Shown: piece after piece, positions 1-11,451 of the stretch
Layout of the letters: every line of letters starts with the position of its first letter
Numbering within the stretch: the first letter of the stretch is position 1
Assembly: GCA_963565915.1 (NCBI GenBank)
Contig: OY751489.1
Span: 806,001 to 870,000, forward strand
Length of the DNA stretch: 64,000 bases
Source: Entoloma clypeatum
Lineage: Eukaryota; Basidiomycota; Agaricomycetes; Agaricales; Entolomataceae
Direction of reading: 5' to 3'
Program-made: the position numbers and the translations under genes
Notes under the pieces: model-generated
Databases searched by the model: none
What the model was told of the DNA's origin: nothing
The model's input: the letters and a program-made list of their open reading frames with translations, nothing else

Positions 1-1722
1 TTCTGGAGGTACTTGGGGTTCTTCTTTGATCGAAAGCTACTCTTCACTGAGCACGCCAAACGATACGCCACTAAGGCTTTCTCTGCAACGGGAGCCTTAC
101 TCTCACTGGGAAACTCAGTCCGAGGCCTTACGCCCAAACACAAGCACACCCTATACCGATCGTGTATTCTACCGATCGCTCTATATGGTGCCAATCTATG
201 GAACTTCGACGGCGCCCGTAATAAGGGCGTCATCAAGTCTATCTCCAGAGTCCAGAGGCGTGCAGCCCTTTGGATCCTGGGCGCCTTCTGTACCACCCCC
301 ACAGGGGCGGTCGAATCCCTTGCCGGCCTGCCCCCGGTGCATTTGCACCTAAAAAGGCTCTCCTGCAGAAACCGTGTCCGTATGCACTCCCTTGCACCAC
401 GACACATGACTGTCATGGTCTGCGATGAGGAAGACCCCTCAAAGCGACCATGGTACTCCCCAGAATTTATGTACAACCTCAAATCCCCCCTCATTGATAT
501 CTGGGCATACCGTGCAAACGTGTCTGTCCCCCTATCACCCTTCAACAACTACAACGAGCCAGGGAAACGCGTCCTAGATCGCTTCCCTGACCGTATCATC
601 CACGACATCACCCTTATCCGTGGCAAAACCGCTAAGGAGCGAGCCGAAGCCAGGAAGCTGCGCCTCATCACCCTTAACAAGGTGTTTGATGCCAACATCT
701 GCTCTAACAAATCCGCTGTCATTGTCACCGACGCGGCTGTTCCCTCCCTCGTGTCGGGCCATCAAGCTGTTGCAGCTTGGGAAACCTGGCACATGGGGTA
801 CTCCATCAATAAAGACTGGCCGGCTGGTGGCCTCGCAGTCTCTGACGACACTGAAACTCTAGCAATAGGACACGGGTTCTCCAACCTGGTCACTCTGCTA
901 GGGGGACTCTCTCAACTGGAAGAAATCCACATCTTCACCAACTCTGTTAATGCCATTCGGCGGGCCACAGACCCCGACCTCCACTCCTCGCAGGCAATTG
1001 TGCTCGCTATCATCAGTAACCTGGTTCCTTGGTTTGAGGAACCAGGCCTGAAATCCAAGGTCTTCTTCCACCATGTCCCTGACTGCTCGGACCATGGCTT
1101 CGAACCCCACCGTGCAGTGCACGACTTTGCCTCCTTGATTCACATCGAGTGTGGTGAATCGGCCTCCAGATCCCTCGACTTCAACACGAAGCAATTCACA
1201 GACGACATGCTAGGCAACTGGAACAACCTGTACCAGTCCCCCAAGTATGTTGGCCATCACTACCAATTCCCGAGGTCGTGCGTTAGATGCCAAGACCACG
1301 CTCGGGCCAAAAGAATGAAACCGTCCCACCTCAAGGGCAGTACATGGCTTAAGGATGTGGGTCACTCCCAATCCCTCACGGCTCAAATGGTTCGCGGCCT
1401 CACCAGTCACGCCCCAATTGGCCACTATAGACATAGGTTCAATATTGGCGACAAGACCGAACAATGCGACTGTGGAACAGGGTCCGTCGAGGACTTCGCC
1501 CACGTACTATACAAATGTCTGCACCACCCCACGAGGCCCCCAGACATGCCTATCTTCTCGAGGAACACTCCCACCTGGGACAACTTCGGGAAATTCATCA
1601 TGGAAAACCCAGGGGCGTTTGCCTTCAGGGATCGTCCAATGCCCAACACAACCGTTGGCAGTAATCGCGTGGTAGCGCGCTGGGTACAAAGGGGTGCAGC
1701 CCCCTCTGGCAAGCGAACGTGA
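1..1722 (+). CDS. LINE ORF2 C-terminal part: RT thumb/tail, RNase H-like and Cys-rich end
   Basis: The frame is open from base 1 to a TGA at 1720-1722, about 570 residues. It enters in the RT at a YLGFFFDRKL motif, followed by a YGANLW motif, both typical of the palm/thumb region of LINE RTs. Around residues 235-370 the phrases VIVTDAA, IHIFTNS and VHDFAS look like a diverged RNase H domain. A CDCGTGSVEDFAHVLYKC segment near residue 495 is the Cys/His-rich terminal motif seen in many such elements. No stop interrupts this part, so the protein may still be intact. The catalytic FADD region of the RT lies upstream of the window and cannot be judged. Confidence 0.8.
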   Translation, partial: FWRYLGFFFDRKLLFTEHAKRYATKAFSATGALLSLGNSVRGLTPKHKHTLYRSCILPIALYGANLWNFDGARNKGVIKSISRVQRRAALWILGAFCTTPTGAVESLAGLPPVHLHLKRLSCRNRVRMHSLAPRHMTVMVCDEEDPSKRPWYSPEFMYNLKSPLIDIWAYRANVSVPLSPFNNYNEPGKRVLDRFPDRIIHDITLIRGKTAKERAEARKLRLITLNKVFDANICSNKSAVIVTDAAVPSLVSGHQAVAAWETWHMGYSINKDWPAGGLAVSDDTETLAIGHGFSNLVTLLGGLSQLEEIHIFTNSVNAIRRATDPDLHSSQAIVLAIISNLVPWFEEPGLKSKVFFHHVPDCSDHGFEPHRAVHDFASLIHIECGESASRSLDFNTKQFTDDMLGNWNNLYQSPKYVGHHYQFPRSCVRCQDHARAKRMKPSHLKGSTWLKDVGHSQSLTAQMVRGLTSHAPIGHYRHRFNIGDKTEQCDCGTGSVEDFAHVLYKCLHHPTRPPDMPIFSRNTPTWDNFGKFIMENPGAFAFRDRPMPNTTVGSNRVVARWVQRGAAPSGKRT

Positions 1723-2044
1723 TCGAAGGATAAGAACCGCACAGGCACTTCTTTGGTGGGTAGGGCGCAGACACCCCCCAGCGCCGCTAACGGCCAACCT
1801 CACAAGGTTGGAGTGCTCTTGTATCGCGCGGCCGAATATTCGGGTGCGCATACTAACACGTTTGTTTATAACAGACTCCCCCGTCCTGGCGCGAGGACTC
1901 AACAGCTCAACAGAGCTTTGCGCCGCTTGTTCTTCTTGCATATGTAGGTCCTCGGACCGATGTAGTTTACTCTATGTCAAGCGGACTGTACCCCTAGTAT
2001 ACCACTATACAAATTGTTGACCAAAAAAAAAAAAAAAAAAAAAA
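1..2044 (+). mobile_element. LINE (non-LTR retrotransposon), 3' part
   Basis: The segment holds the C-termin­al half of a LINE polyprotein (1-1722), a 3' UTR of about 300 bp and a pure 22-A tail at 2023-2044. The 5' part lies outside the window. The bases after the tail (from 2045) are the middle of a J-type LTR, so the LINE inserted into that LTR. RNase-H-like sequence after the RT suggests a Tad/I-type LINE; the clade is an inference. The 5' flank is not visible, so no target-site duplication can be checked. Confidence 0.85.
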
Positions 2045-2188
2045 GGAATATAAATATGAAATGCATAAAGGCATGGAGTTATGAATATGAAATGCACGAT
2101 GGCAACGTGCAGAGATGTGGAGGTAATGGATGTCCGGAATGTCGGAGGATGATTGGAGTGGATCGGAGATTCGGAGACGGATATAACA
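2045..2188 (-). repeat. Fragment of a J-type chromovirus LTR
   Basis: This stretch closely matches the outer part of the J LTR (compare 51957-52107) and ends in the same GGATATAACA on the plus strand, the complement of the LTR 5' end. The rest of the LTR was displaced by the LINE insertion and would lie left of the window. J elements are read on the minus strand here. Confidence 0.8.
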
Positions 2189-3589
2189 AGGTATCTCAGT
2201 TCCGTTATACATTGTGACGTGGCAGGACTCACATGTTCTGCCATCGACCAGGGCAATGACTTGGCAATCATCATAGATCCAGTTGCAGGCATAGAGATGA
2301 AGTTTGTGACTAGCATGCCCCTGGGAGCAGCTGCCATTGTTGGCGTGGTGGGAGCATCACAGCAATGGGGGAAGAAACGGGATTGAAAATCAACTCAATT
2401 GAAGTTCAACAATGGACAAAGTCATGTCAACAAGGTCATGTGACCACATTTGTACTTGACATTTATGCTGCTTGTCTCACTGTGACTGATCTTTGGCCTC
2501 TACGATAAACTCAAACCTCTATGGACCAACATTGCAGAGATATGTTATTATGGCATGTTCAACTTTTGCATAAATGTAATACATATATTGTGTCAACATC
2601 TCAACTGATGTCCAATGTGATGGAACTGAGTCAGAACTAAGTAATCAAGTTACTATACTACAGATACTATAGAACTAGCAGTCTAGGCCCGCTGTGATGC
2701 TGTCGACGCTATGGGTGCTATGGGTTGCTCTCGGCTAAGGTGGGTTGCTAAGGGATGCTCTCGGCTAGGTCAGGGTGCTATGACAGGCTATGGGAAAAAT
2801 CAGGATTTGCTGATGACCCGAACCTTGGGTCCGGTTCGGGTCCGAACCCGGTTCGCAAGGTTCGCGAACCTGACCGCTGCCAGTCTAATTCCGCAGCAAT
2901 GGCAGCTTCTGAGGTAGAGAGCTCTGTAAGTGATAACAGCATAATGCAAGGCTTTCACTTTCCCTTTCACTTTCTGCCTCAACCTCTTGATCATTGAGGA
3001 AGTCTGGGCACAACCCCCGCTCTTCCATGATTTGTCAGAGGATAGGGTTTCTGATGGGGGAAAATTGTCTCGGTCGGGAAGGAGGAGCACTTCCAGGCCA
3101 ATCTTCGCCTTGCTCATCTTCGGAGGATGTGGAGGATTGGTGAGAATCATCATCGGAGACCTGCTCCATGACTCAGGGTATCAAATGAGTGTTGTAGATT
3201 CAGTTTTAACAAGAGTTAGAGTCGGGAGTCTGCAGCGCGATGTTTTTCTATTTTTCTGAATTTTTTACAATTTTTCTCGACAAAACAACACGTGGACAAG
3301 AATTTCCGGAACCGCTGTAATATCAACCAGTCAAAAAGTGGTGACAATCTGTCAGGCAGTGACCTTGTTTACCAATAAGGTGACTACGTCTAGGGCTCGG
3401 AAATTCTCGTAAAGGCCTGGCAAACAACATGCATTGACCAACCAAAACCAAACGCGACTGGATTGGGTGAACCAAAAGTACAGTAGTACATAAATCACGC
3501 CAAGGACCCATAATCAGTCAACTCAGGCTGGTCGTCAAGAACAATCACGAAGTCAATGACTCATCTCAACAACATGCAATAAGGTGCAT
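2189..3589. other. Intergenic, no confident gene
   Basis: I see no convincing gene. A short open stretch at 2190-2386 (+) could be an exon relic of unknown type. Between 2690 and 2870 there are locally repeated phrases (GCTATGGG, TGCTCTCGGCTA), then a GC-rich run of alternating GGTTCGGG and CGAACC that is partly palindromic, like the edge of an old repeat. A minus-strand open stretch of about 40 codons starts at 3172 (acidic and Ser-rich) but stops soon. Nothing could be assigned. Confidence 0.4.
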
Positions 3590-3935
3590 ATACTCACCCG
3601 GGTTGAAGTACCACCCCTGTGTCTCAACCTTGTTGAAGGCGCCGAGGGTTGGTTTAGCACCGTCAGAACCTGTAGGCAATTGAAGAACATAATGCGTGTA
3701 ATGTTCGTCGTAGAGCCTGTCACATGCAGAAAATGCATAAGCGAGAAGTCCCAGAAGAGTACCGCAAGACATACGCGTTCCACGAACCGCCCGAGCGCAA
3801 GGTCCAACCGAAGCGTCCTGGGGTTGTGGTAATTTTGTGATCGGGAGCCAAGGCAAGGTATTGATTATTTGCGACGTTTTTGAAGACATACATGCCGTGT
3901 CCTAAATTGTCATACCAGGGCTCCTTTGTCCACTA
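3590..3935 (-). pseudogene. Beta-trefoil-like exon remnants
   Basis: Read on the minus strand, two exon-like pieces join across a putative GTATGT...GACAG intron at about 3716-3771. The first includes MYVFKNVANNQYLALAP, the second ALYDEHYTHYVLQLP and ends before a GTGAGT donor at about 3598. The opening motif (aromatic, V/I, N-V/I, YLALAP) resembles the first strands of basidiomycete beta-trefoil proteins such as ricin-B lectins or I66-type inhibitors; this is family resemblance only. A stop lies just upstream and no full gene can be built, so it is probably a relic. A ligand or inhibitory role cannot be claimed. Confidence 0.35.
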
Positions 3936-4049
3936 CGTGACAAAAAGCATTTTATCATCAGCCACCTACTATTACAAGGAGAGCACATACTCTCTGTCTA
4001 TTATCAGGTTGTGCAGTTTGATGCGAACTAACAACAACTATATCAGGTA

Positions 4050-4140
4050 AAAAAGTGGTTAGGTGACGGTCGAAGGAGAGTAGAAGGATATTTCACCAGG
4101 TTTTCCGGGTGTGCCAGCGAGGGTGAGGACCTGGTGGGGG
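4050..4140 (-). pseudogene. Possible terminal exon of a second beta-trefoil-like gene
   Basis: The minus strand reads ESVAYPHQVLTLAGTPG and then a short tail ending SPSTVT before a TAA. Hydrophobic-Q-V-L-T-L-A-G followed by a Gly/Pro turn is typical of the last repeat of small fungal beta-trefoil proteins. Upstream exons (4141-4440) could not be joined with confidence. It may belong with the remnant just downstream as part of a decayed tandem pair. Confidence 0.25.
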
Positions 4141-5036
4141 TAGGCTACAGATTCAATGGCGATGACCATTATGAGTGCGATGAGGGGAGCATTAACACAA
4201 TCCTGGATTTTAAGTTATACCAGTACAGACCTGCGTGTACACACTCCACTGGCCCTCGATTTCACAGCAGCCGTAAGTGCTTGGGAGAAGCCTAATGTAC
4301 GATCGCAACCAGCGAACAATCCGCTCCTGACACTGATGATATTTCTCAAACGTGAAAAGGGAGAAGAAACGTTGGGGAAACAGTCAGGGCCTTGAAGCTT
4401 GGGAGTTGAAGGAGCATTTTCCCGGGAAAACATTGTGATGCATTGACCTGAGTGTGACGACCATCAACAATGCTCAGCCACTATGATATATCCTCCCGCA
4501 CCATCAAAGCGCCTCCTGAAGTTGAAGTTTGAACCCTTTCTGGCCGCGGTTCGGTTCGGTGCGGGGTGTCGTCGAACATGAATATGCATGAATCTGAACA
4601 TGAGGTTTGGGTTCGAGAGGTTCGTGCCATCCTGCGAACCGATTACCTGACCAGGTAAATCCGTATAAAGCAAGTAACATGTCCCCCATACCTGCAGGCT
4701 CATCATGCACTAGCCAAATCTGCAGGAATCGCGATGTTTTCTGAAGTTTTCGCCTTTGCTGACACTGCCAAAATCATACCAGCAGTCGTACACTGTTGTT
4801 CTGGGAGAAAAACGGCATTCGATATGATTCAAAACTTTGTTCATCCAGATTTTAACGAAAAATGAAACTGAAACTGAGTCGTGACGTTTTTTTTTTGATA
4901 TTTGGGATAAGCTCCAGGTAAATGGAATTGCGATGATACGATACAGCCAGAAAGAACGATTCCGATGAGAAGGGGGTGCGAAGAACGTCCAATGAATACG
5001 TGAATGTCCAGCTTTTGGGGAGAATGAACAAGGGGG
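4141..5036. other. Intergenic or unresolved exons
   Basis: I see no firm gene. The part from 4200 to 4440 may hold upstream exons of the preceding remnant on the minus strand. Around 4540-4640 there are palindromic GGTTCG/CGAACC phrases like those near 2830. The stretch 4700-5036 is the 3' flank of the minus-strand BBC1-like gene. Confidence 0.3.
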
Positions 5037-8000
5037 CTAATTTTCAAGAACACGGTATATCTAGCGATATGTGCAATCAGCCAGGAATGCAAGCAACATC
5101 ATGGAACCCTCACCTTGACGGTTCCACTTTTCAGGTCTTCAAGGCGATAGCTAACGGCTTCCACGGTCTGATCAGAAATGACATAAGCCTTGACAATGAA
5201 TGAAAAAAAAAAGCGCACGAACCTGCTGCCCGACATGCAAATTCGCCTGAAACGCCCTCACCTTTGACTTCTTCGGTTCAAACTCACTCACCACCCCCAC
5301 AGCATGCTCCACACTCTGATTATACGCCTGCAGCCCCTTATGCCCCTTCAACCTCGCATCCCGCAGCTCCACCACATCCCCAGGCAGAATCTCGCTCACC
5401 CGCTTCTGCACCGCGTTCCCCGTTTGCGCATACACGAGATACCCATACTCCGATTCAGACGACGACGACACAAGAGGCAACAACGCGGCGTTCGGCACCT
5501 CAGCCAGGACGGCGTTGACGAACCCCTCGTGTGTCCCGTCACCGACGAGTGCCCGCTTGGACTTGTCATGCAGCGTCGTCGCGACCTCGCAGATCTGCAC
5601 GCCGACGCGGCCCCACACGGCCATGAGCTCGTCCGAGGAGAGCTGCCGCTCCGCGGCGGGGACAGGGACAGGAATGGGCTGGGGCGGGGGAATGGAGGGC
5701 CGTGGAGAGGGAGGAGGGTGTGGAAGAGGCGATGTTTGAATGGGAGATGCGGCGTCCGTCCACGAGAGGGACAGATCGGGCCCGTCGCTGAACTCGAGGG
5801 AAGTAGACGAGATGGAAGGCAGCTCCCACTGCGACGACAGACTGTCCTCGTGAGCAGGCGCAGGAGGTGCTGGCGGAGGTCTAGGAGCGGTACGGGCCGG
5901 CGGGCTCCTCGCAGATACAGAGTGTCTCCCAGGAGGAAGCGGCGGCGGCACCTCATCTGCCAACGAAGCAGGTTCCTCCACCATAACATAATCCGACTGC
6001 GGCTTGTGCCCCGCAGACGGCCTGCGGGGAGTATACCCACCTGCATCATCCACCGAAGACTTCCTTCCCACTGATGTTGTCGTAGTCTGCACACTCCCCT
6101 TCCTGACCGAACGAGCGGGAGGCACAGTCGATGCCTGCGAAGCAGAACTCTCCCCCGTCCCCCGGCTCGGAACAGGCGGCGGGACCTCTTCAAGCTCAAA
6201 CTCCTCCTGCGCCTCCTCCAGGCTCAATTCCTCGATCTCGATCTCGCTCTCCTCAGCCTCGACCTTGACGCCATCCTCAGACGCGGAGAAACTCGCAGAG
6301 AGGCTGCTGTCGATATCCAGGTCGCTGTCCTGGTGCTGCGGGGGCAGCGGGGGGCGCGGAGGCGGGACGGTGCGTACAGAAGGTGAAGGAGGGACAGGCA
6401 CAGGTTGTTGTTGTTCCGTGAGTATATGCGATGTGTGTGGACGGCGTGCACCCCCACCAAGGGGCATCATGCCGATGCGCATCCCGCCCATGCCAGCAAG
6501 CTTCGCAGCTATCCTTTCCTTGCGAGCCCGCTCCCCTTCTTCTGAGGTTTCCACTGGTGCTTCAACCCCTGCAGCTTCTTCCTCTGGACCAGATGCAGCA
6601 GCAGGGGTAAAAGCACCCTCATCCTCCACAGGTCGTAGCCTCGGTGCTGGAGGCCTCATACCCGAAACCAGAGGAGGAGCCGCACCAAACTTGATTCCAC
6701 CGAGCTTCGCCATCCGCTCCGCAATCGTCTGACGATGTGCTTTCTGCTCCTCTTCTTCATAATCAGCCACCGTCTCTTGCGCCTCTTGAGGCGGCGTGTG
6801 AGCACCTGAACTTGGGAAACCAGCAGAAACCCTCCGACTAGGAGGACTATAAAACGCCGGATCGATCGGATCTGCAGCAACACATCAACAAAACCATCCA
6901 CCAAAAAGGGCACAACAATACTCACCCCCTTCCTCTTCATCTATAATCTCCTTCTCCTCGGCCGTCAGAGGCGGCGACAAATGGCTCGGCGACGGCTCAC
7001 TCCCCGGTGACGAAGGGTCCCTCCGCCCAGCCACCGAAGCCCGGTACGAATGCCTCAACGGCGACGGCTTCACCACCTCCTCCACCAAAGCCCCCACCCT
7101 CGGCGGCACAATCAGCGGCACCTCATTCGCCGCAGGCGGCGTCCCAGGCGTCATCGGCCTCCTCGGCAGCGCCTCATTGTCATAATCCGACTCCACATCC
7201 GACGCCGGGGGCGAGCGCGGGAGCGACCGGAAGGCAAACTTGGACAGGCGGTTCGGCACTGGAAGCGGCGGCGTCTCGATACCGCTGGTGTTCCGCGGTG
7301 GGATGCGGCGCGGCTGCGCCTCGGAGTCGTCGTCTTCGTCGTCGGAGGGTTGGCGGGAGGAGAGCGCGGAGGCGAGGAGGGCGGCGGTGCGCAGGTCCGG
7401 GGTGTAGGCGGCGTCGGAGCCACTGGCATCGTCTTCGATGTCTGTGGGCTGCGGGACGAGGCGCGGCGGGGGAGGGGGGATGGAGCGTCTGGTTGCATGG
7501 GTGGTAGGAACGGGTGCGAGATCAGCTGGAAGGGCTGGATCCTCCCCTATCAACACATCTCCTGGTTGTGTTGGCGGAGGAGCGGGAGACGGGGAATCGG
7601 GCAGATGTCGAGATGGCTCATTGCTTGATGCAAGTCCGAGCGCACTCCTTCCACCCGACTCGGGAATCACGTCCATCTCATCATCTTCATCGTCGATCTT
7701 ACTCCTCTCCGCCTCCACCTCCGTTTCATCCGCGTCGTCAAGGCGATGATGTTCAACATCATGCGCATCTGGTTCTTCGAATCCTTCAGTGTCTTCGGCC
7801 GTGCCTTGACCGGCAAGCGGACTCGAACACTCTATATGCGCGAAAAAAAAGAAAAGCAAGCGGAATCAATAAATTTGTTACAATGTGCTAGTTTGGACAG
7901 AAAATATAGTTAATATTTACCATCTTGAAGTTCCAAATCTTTCTGATCATCTGATTCAGCGGTGATATGGAGAGGCTCAGCCTCGTTATATGCACCGGCC

Positions 8001-9592
8001 TGTGGAGGAGAGCGGACGCTTTGCCGAGAGACACTAGTGCGTTTTGGGGGCGGAGGAGATGAAATAGAGGAACCCTCGTCAGCAGGGAGGGAAGGCTTGC
8101 GCTGTGGAGGCGGTGCGAAGGGATTGACGCCGCCCATCTTTGCGATCTTTTCTGCTACACGCTGGCGACGAGCGGCTCCTTCGTCCACTTCGGCTTCTTC
8201 AGAAGCCGGAGCGACTAGCTCTTCAACTTCCTCTTTGCGCTGCTCGTCGCGAGCTGCTGGAGGTTCAGCAAGGGAAATTTGTCCTTCGTCTTCTGGAACA
8301 CGAGGAGGGGCCTCTTCCACCTCCAGGTCTTCTGGTTCCGCATCTGTCGCCAATGTCGTAGCAGGTTCCGTGGCGACGGACGGCTTAGCTGGAGGGATTC
8401 CGGCGTCCTCTTCCTCGACCTTGACAACGGCTTCATCCTTGTAATCTTCCTCAACACCCTTCTCGCCCTCTTCCACTGTAACAGCCGCCTCAGGGACTTC
8501 CGATGTAGGGGCAGAAGCGGGGACATTTTCTGAAGGAGGGATTAACGCCTGGTTCACCTCGGCAGGAGGGATCTCAGGGGTCTTTGGGATCTTCTTCCTC
8601 GGGGGTCCTGCTCGCCGAGGAGCGGAAGGCAAGGGCATAGAGGTAGGAGCGCGAATTTGTTGTTGATCTTCAGATTCAGGAGAGGAAATGGGTATAGAGT
8701 CCTTTCGTCCGAGTGGTTTATCTGTCCGAAAGCGTTATATCGTCACTATCAAGAGATGCGGTGCCGAACTTACTAAACGAATCCTCTAAGAATTGTTCAC
8801 CCTGGGACGACTTCCTGATTGAAGGAACTGTTTGAACGCAGGATCATTGTTAAACATGGCCCTTCCGATGAAGTAGAAACAAATACCCGTCGTCGACTCC
8901 GCTTCTTTGACCTCTTCAGATACAGATTTCTTCGCCACAGAAGGCCCACCAAACATGGGTGCCATCCCCACCCTCGCACCTCCCAACCGGGCCATCCGAG
9001 CCGCAATCGCAGCCCTTCTCTGACGCTCCTCCTCCTGATCTGCACCCTCCAAAGCTCCATCGCCTTCCCCACCCGTCAATTCCACCTTCTCCTCCTCCTC
9101 TGCACCCGCCTCCTCCGCCGGTCGCACACCGATAATCGATATAGCTTTGACAGCACGTGGCGGCGCATCCACCTCTCCATCACCATCCTCCTTCTCCTTC
9201 TCCAGAGGCACAAACTGCGGCTGTGGCGGAGGCGGTTTCCATTTTGGTTTCTCCACCGCAGGCTTAGGCGCAGCGGGTGGCGGGGGCGCAGACCCACCGC
9301 CGAACCCGCCTCGGCCCTGGAGCGCGGCCATGCGTTCCTTCAAGCTGGCGACCTTGGTGATGCTGTCCTTCGCATCAGAGACGTTCATGCTGCTGCCGAC
9401 CCTGGTGTTGGGCGAGTGGTCCGTGCCCGACTGCGGCGATGGCGGCGATGGCTTCCATGACGCTCCAGCAGGCTTGGGACGGGGTGTTGGTGGTGGAGAG
9501 GCGGCGCTGCTGACTGCTGGCTTCTCGAAAGCAGCGATCCTGTCGCGTAGGGAGCCTACTTTTGGTTTTGGTGGTGTCTGTTGGTCTGCCAT
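5037..9592 (-). CDS. BBC1/AIM3-like actin cortical patch protein
   Basis: Seven exons join in phase: 9592-8887, 8827-8774, 8721-7921, 7831-6926, 6871-5223, 5188-5114 and 5060-5037, giving about 1404 residues. The protein is mostly Pro/Ser/Glu-rich and disordered. It carries repeated short helices of the form (R)xxxAxxMAxLGG near the ends of the exon 1, 3 and 5 segments, typical of the Bbc1/Mti1 group that regulates type I myosin and Arp2/3 at endocytic patches. The final ~170 residues (from LMAVWGRVGVQICEVATTLH through exon 7) look like the C-terminal cysteine-proteinase-fold domain of AIM3/BBC1 proteins. I see no N-terminal SH3 domain, unlike yeast Bbc1. Start ATG at 9592 opens MADQQTPPKPKVGSLRDRI. 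Intron 5 is only 34 nt. The family call is from memory of motifs. Confidence 0.7.
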
Positions 9593-9706
9593 GGTGGGAG
9601 AGAGAATGAAGGGGTGCCGGTCCTATCGAGTATATATTAATGGCGATACAAACTCCGGTACGCGTACTATGTAGCATTTTCTCACGCGTCAATTCTATGT
9701 ATCTAC

Positions 9707-11245
9707 TTAGTCTCGTCTACGAAGCCAGAAAGGTCCTACGCAACAATTTTCAACGAGAATATCACCACTCATCAACAGACATGAACTCACCCACTGGGTC
9801 ATCCGAGTCGTGGAACACCGTCGTCCACGCTCCCAAGACCCCAAAAGACGACCGTATTCCTCCAATCTGAAGGCCCTGTGAGCTAAAAGTGGACCCGATG
9901 AGATTTTGTTGGAACCCGATAATTCAACTGACCTCCACATGATATTGCTGTGATCACCAGAGACCTATCGACCAGCCGTCACCACCACAACTGTGAGGTG
10001 TAGAGGACATGCTTACGAAATGCCACTGTATCTGCCCATCTGGACGCACATTCACGCGTCCCCTCATCGTTGCTGGCCCACCTTGCATTTCCCCAACAAA
10101 GCATATAGTCGGTCTTGTAGGGTAGTCTTCGTTATGGATCGTCGTCGTGACGCGTAAAGTAAAGTCCAAAGACCGAAAGACCTCTCCAAAATCCGGAGAG
10201 CAAAAAATGGACATATCCAGCGCACCATTATCGTCTACCTGTCCTCGACATGATGCATGATGAGTAAGTAGAAACCACCACAAATGCCATCCACCTTACA
10301 GATTCATTATACTCTGACAACAAAAAAGAGACAAGCCACATCAACAACATATCGCACAACCCGAACACAGAAAAAAAAAGCACAACACTCACTCAAAAGC
10401 TCCCCATGATCACAAAAACAAAACGACACCGTCCACTTCCCCCCAACCCCCGCCCAATCCGCCTCCCTATCCAAATCCACCGCATCCTCGACCACAATCT
10501 GGGTAAACGGCATGCTCATCGGAAACTCCACCTCCCCAAACCCCCACTCCCCATCCTCCCCCTGCTCCAGCCTCGTAGAATGCATCGCCACCACATGGTG
10601 CAGCGCCCGCACATGCACCCAGTTCACACACCCCCGTACATCATATGGGCCATACCAGTTCTCATGCGTGTAGTTCCTCAAATCATACACATACCCGCGC
10701 GACCGCATCCACCCCTCACCCCCCGCATCGCCCCTCGTCAGCCCATAGTGCGTGTGCACCCACGCGCACAGCTGCATCTCCTCCTCCTCCGCCTGCGGAT
10801 CCGCTGCAGTCAAATCGAGAAACGCCCCAGCCAACCCGAGCGCCCGCACGATCCAGGCCAAGTTGCGCGAGACCGCTGGGTCCGTTCTCGACGCACGGGG
10901 AGGGACGTGGCACATCAGATTTCTCAGCGTGCGCAGAACCGTCAGCCGCTCCCCCGGGCGACAGAGGGACGGGTTAGAGAGGACCGTCCGTGCCCTGACA
11001 AACCGCTGCAGATCGCCCTTCCAGTCGATCCTGCTCCTCGGAACACCCAGCGGAGAGACGCATCTGCGCGGGTCGTCGAGGTGCTCGTTGAGGTAGAGCT
11101 CGCGCCAGAAGACGTAGTCGCTCGGATTGTACACCAGGGAGTGGAAGAAGCGGGAGCATTGGGAGATTATGGCGACGTCGATGGGGTTTAAGAAAAGGAC
11201 TATCGCTTCCACGAGCTCTGGCGGGATGCTGGTGAGCCTCGCCAT
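9707..11245 (-). CDS. F-box protein
   Basis: Six exons join in phase: 11245-10393, 10313-10300 (14 nt), 10238-10017, 9947-9933 (15 nt), 9875-9791 and 9735-9707, giving about 405 residues. The F-box is at residues 4-40 (LTSIPPELVEAIVLFLNPID, then CSRFFHSLVY), the module that binds Skp1 in SCF ubiquitin ligases. The C-terminal ending PVGPFWLRRRD is a form common in agaricomycete F-box proteins. I chose ATG 11245 because the F-box begins right after it; further upstream the open frame runs into a tRNA gene. The substrate is unknown. Two micro-exons make automatic annotation likely to fail. Confidence 0.8.
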
Positions 11246-11345
11246 CCTGAGATGTTCGATAATAGGGAGATGACGGGGGAAGTCGGAAAATTGCCATCTG
11301 ATGAATCGAACTGATGGAAGCCTCTCTTGAAGGAAGAACCGGAAC

Positions 11346-11417
11346 GTCTCAATAGCTAAGTGGTATAGCATGCGATTGCAGATCGCAGGGTCCGGTGTTC
11401 GAACCACCGTTGGGACT
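11346..11417 (+). tRNA. tRNA-Cys (anticodon GCA)
   Basis: A 72-nt cloverleaf. The acceptor GTCTCAA pairs with TTGGGAC. The D arm is GC...GC around TAAGTGGTATA. The anticodon stem TGCGA/TCGCA holds loop TTGCAGA, giving GCA at positions 34-36. The T stem CGGTG/CACCG holds loop TTCGAAC. There is no intron and the discriminator is U. A T7 run follows at 11445. The gene lies head to head with the F-box gene, 101 bp from its start. Confidence 0.92.
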
Positions 11418-11444
11418 ATGCCCATTCCTTTATGTCAACCTAAC

Positions 11445-11451
11445 TTTTTTT
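11445..11451 (+). terminator. Pol III terminator of tRNA-Cys
   Basis: Seven consecutive T residues 27 nt after the tRNA 3' end, the usual RNA polymerase III stop signal. Confidence 0.75.

Noticed and set aside
2800..3153. Minus-strand ORF of 117 codons
   Set aside because: Composition and content look random. It spans a palindromic repeat and has no recognised domain or splice context.
5264..9460. Long plus-strand open frames opposite the BBC1-like gene (for example 5304-6074, 8819-9460)
   Set aside because: They are shadows of a GC-rich, Pro/Ser/Glu-rich coding strand. The minus strand has consistent splice sites, phases and family motifs.
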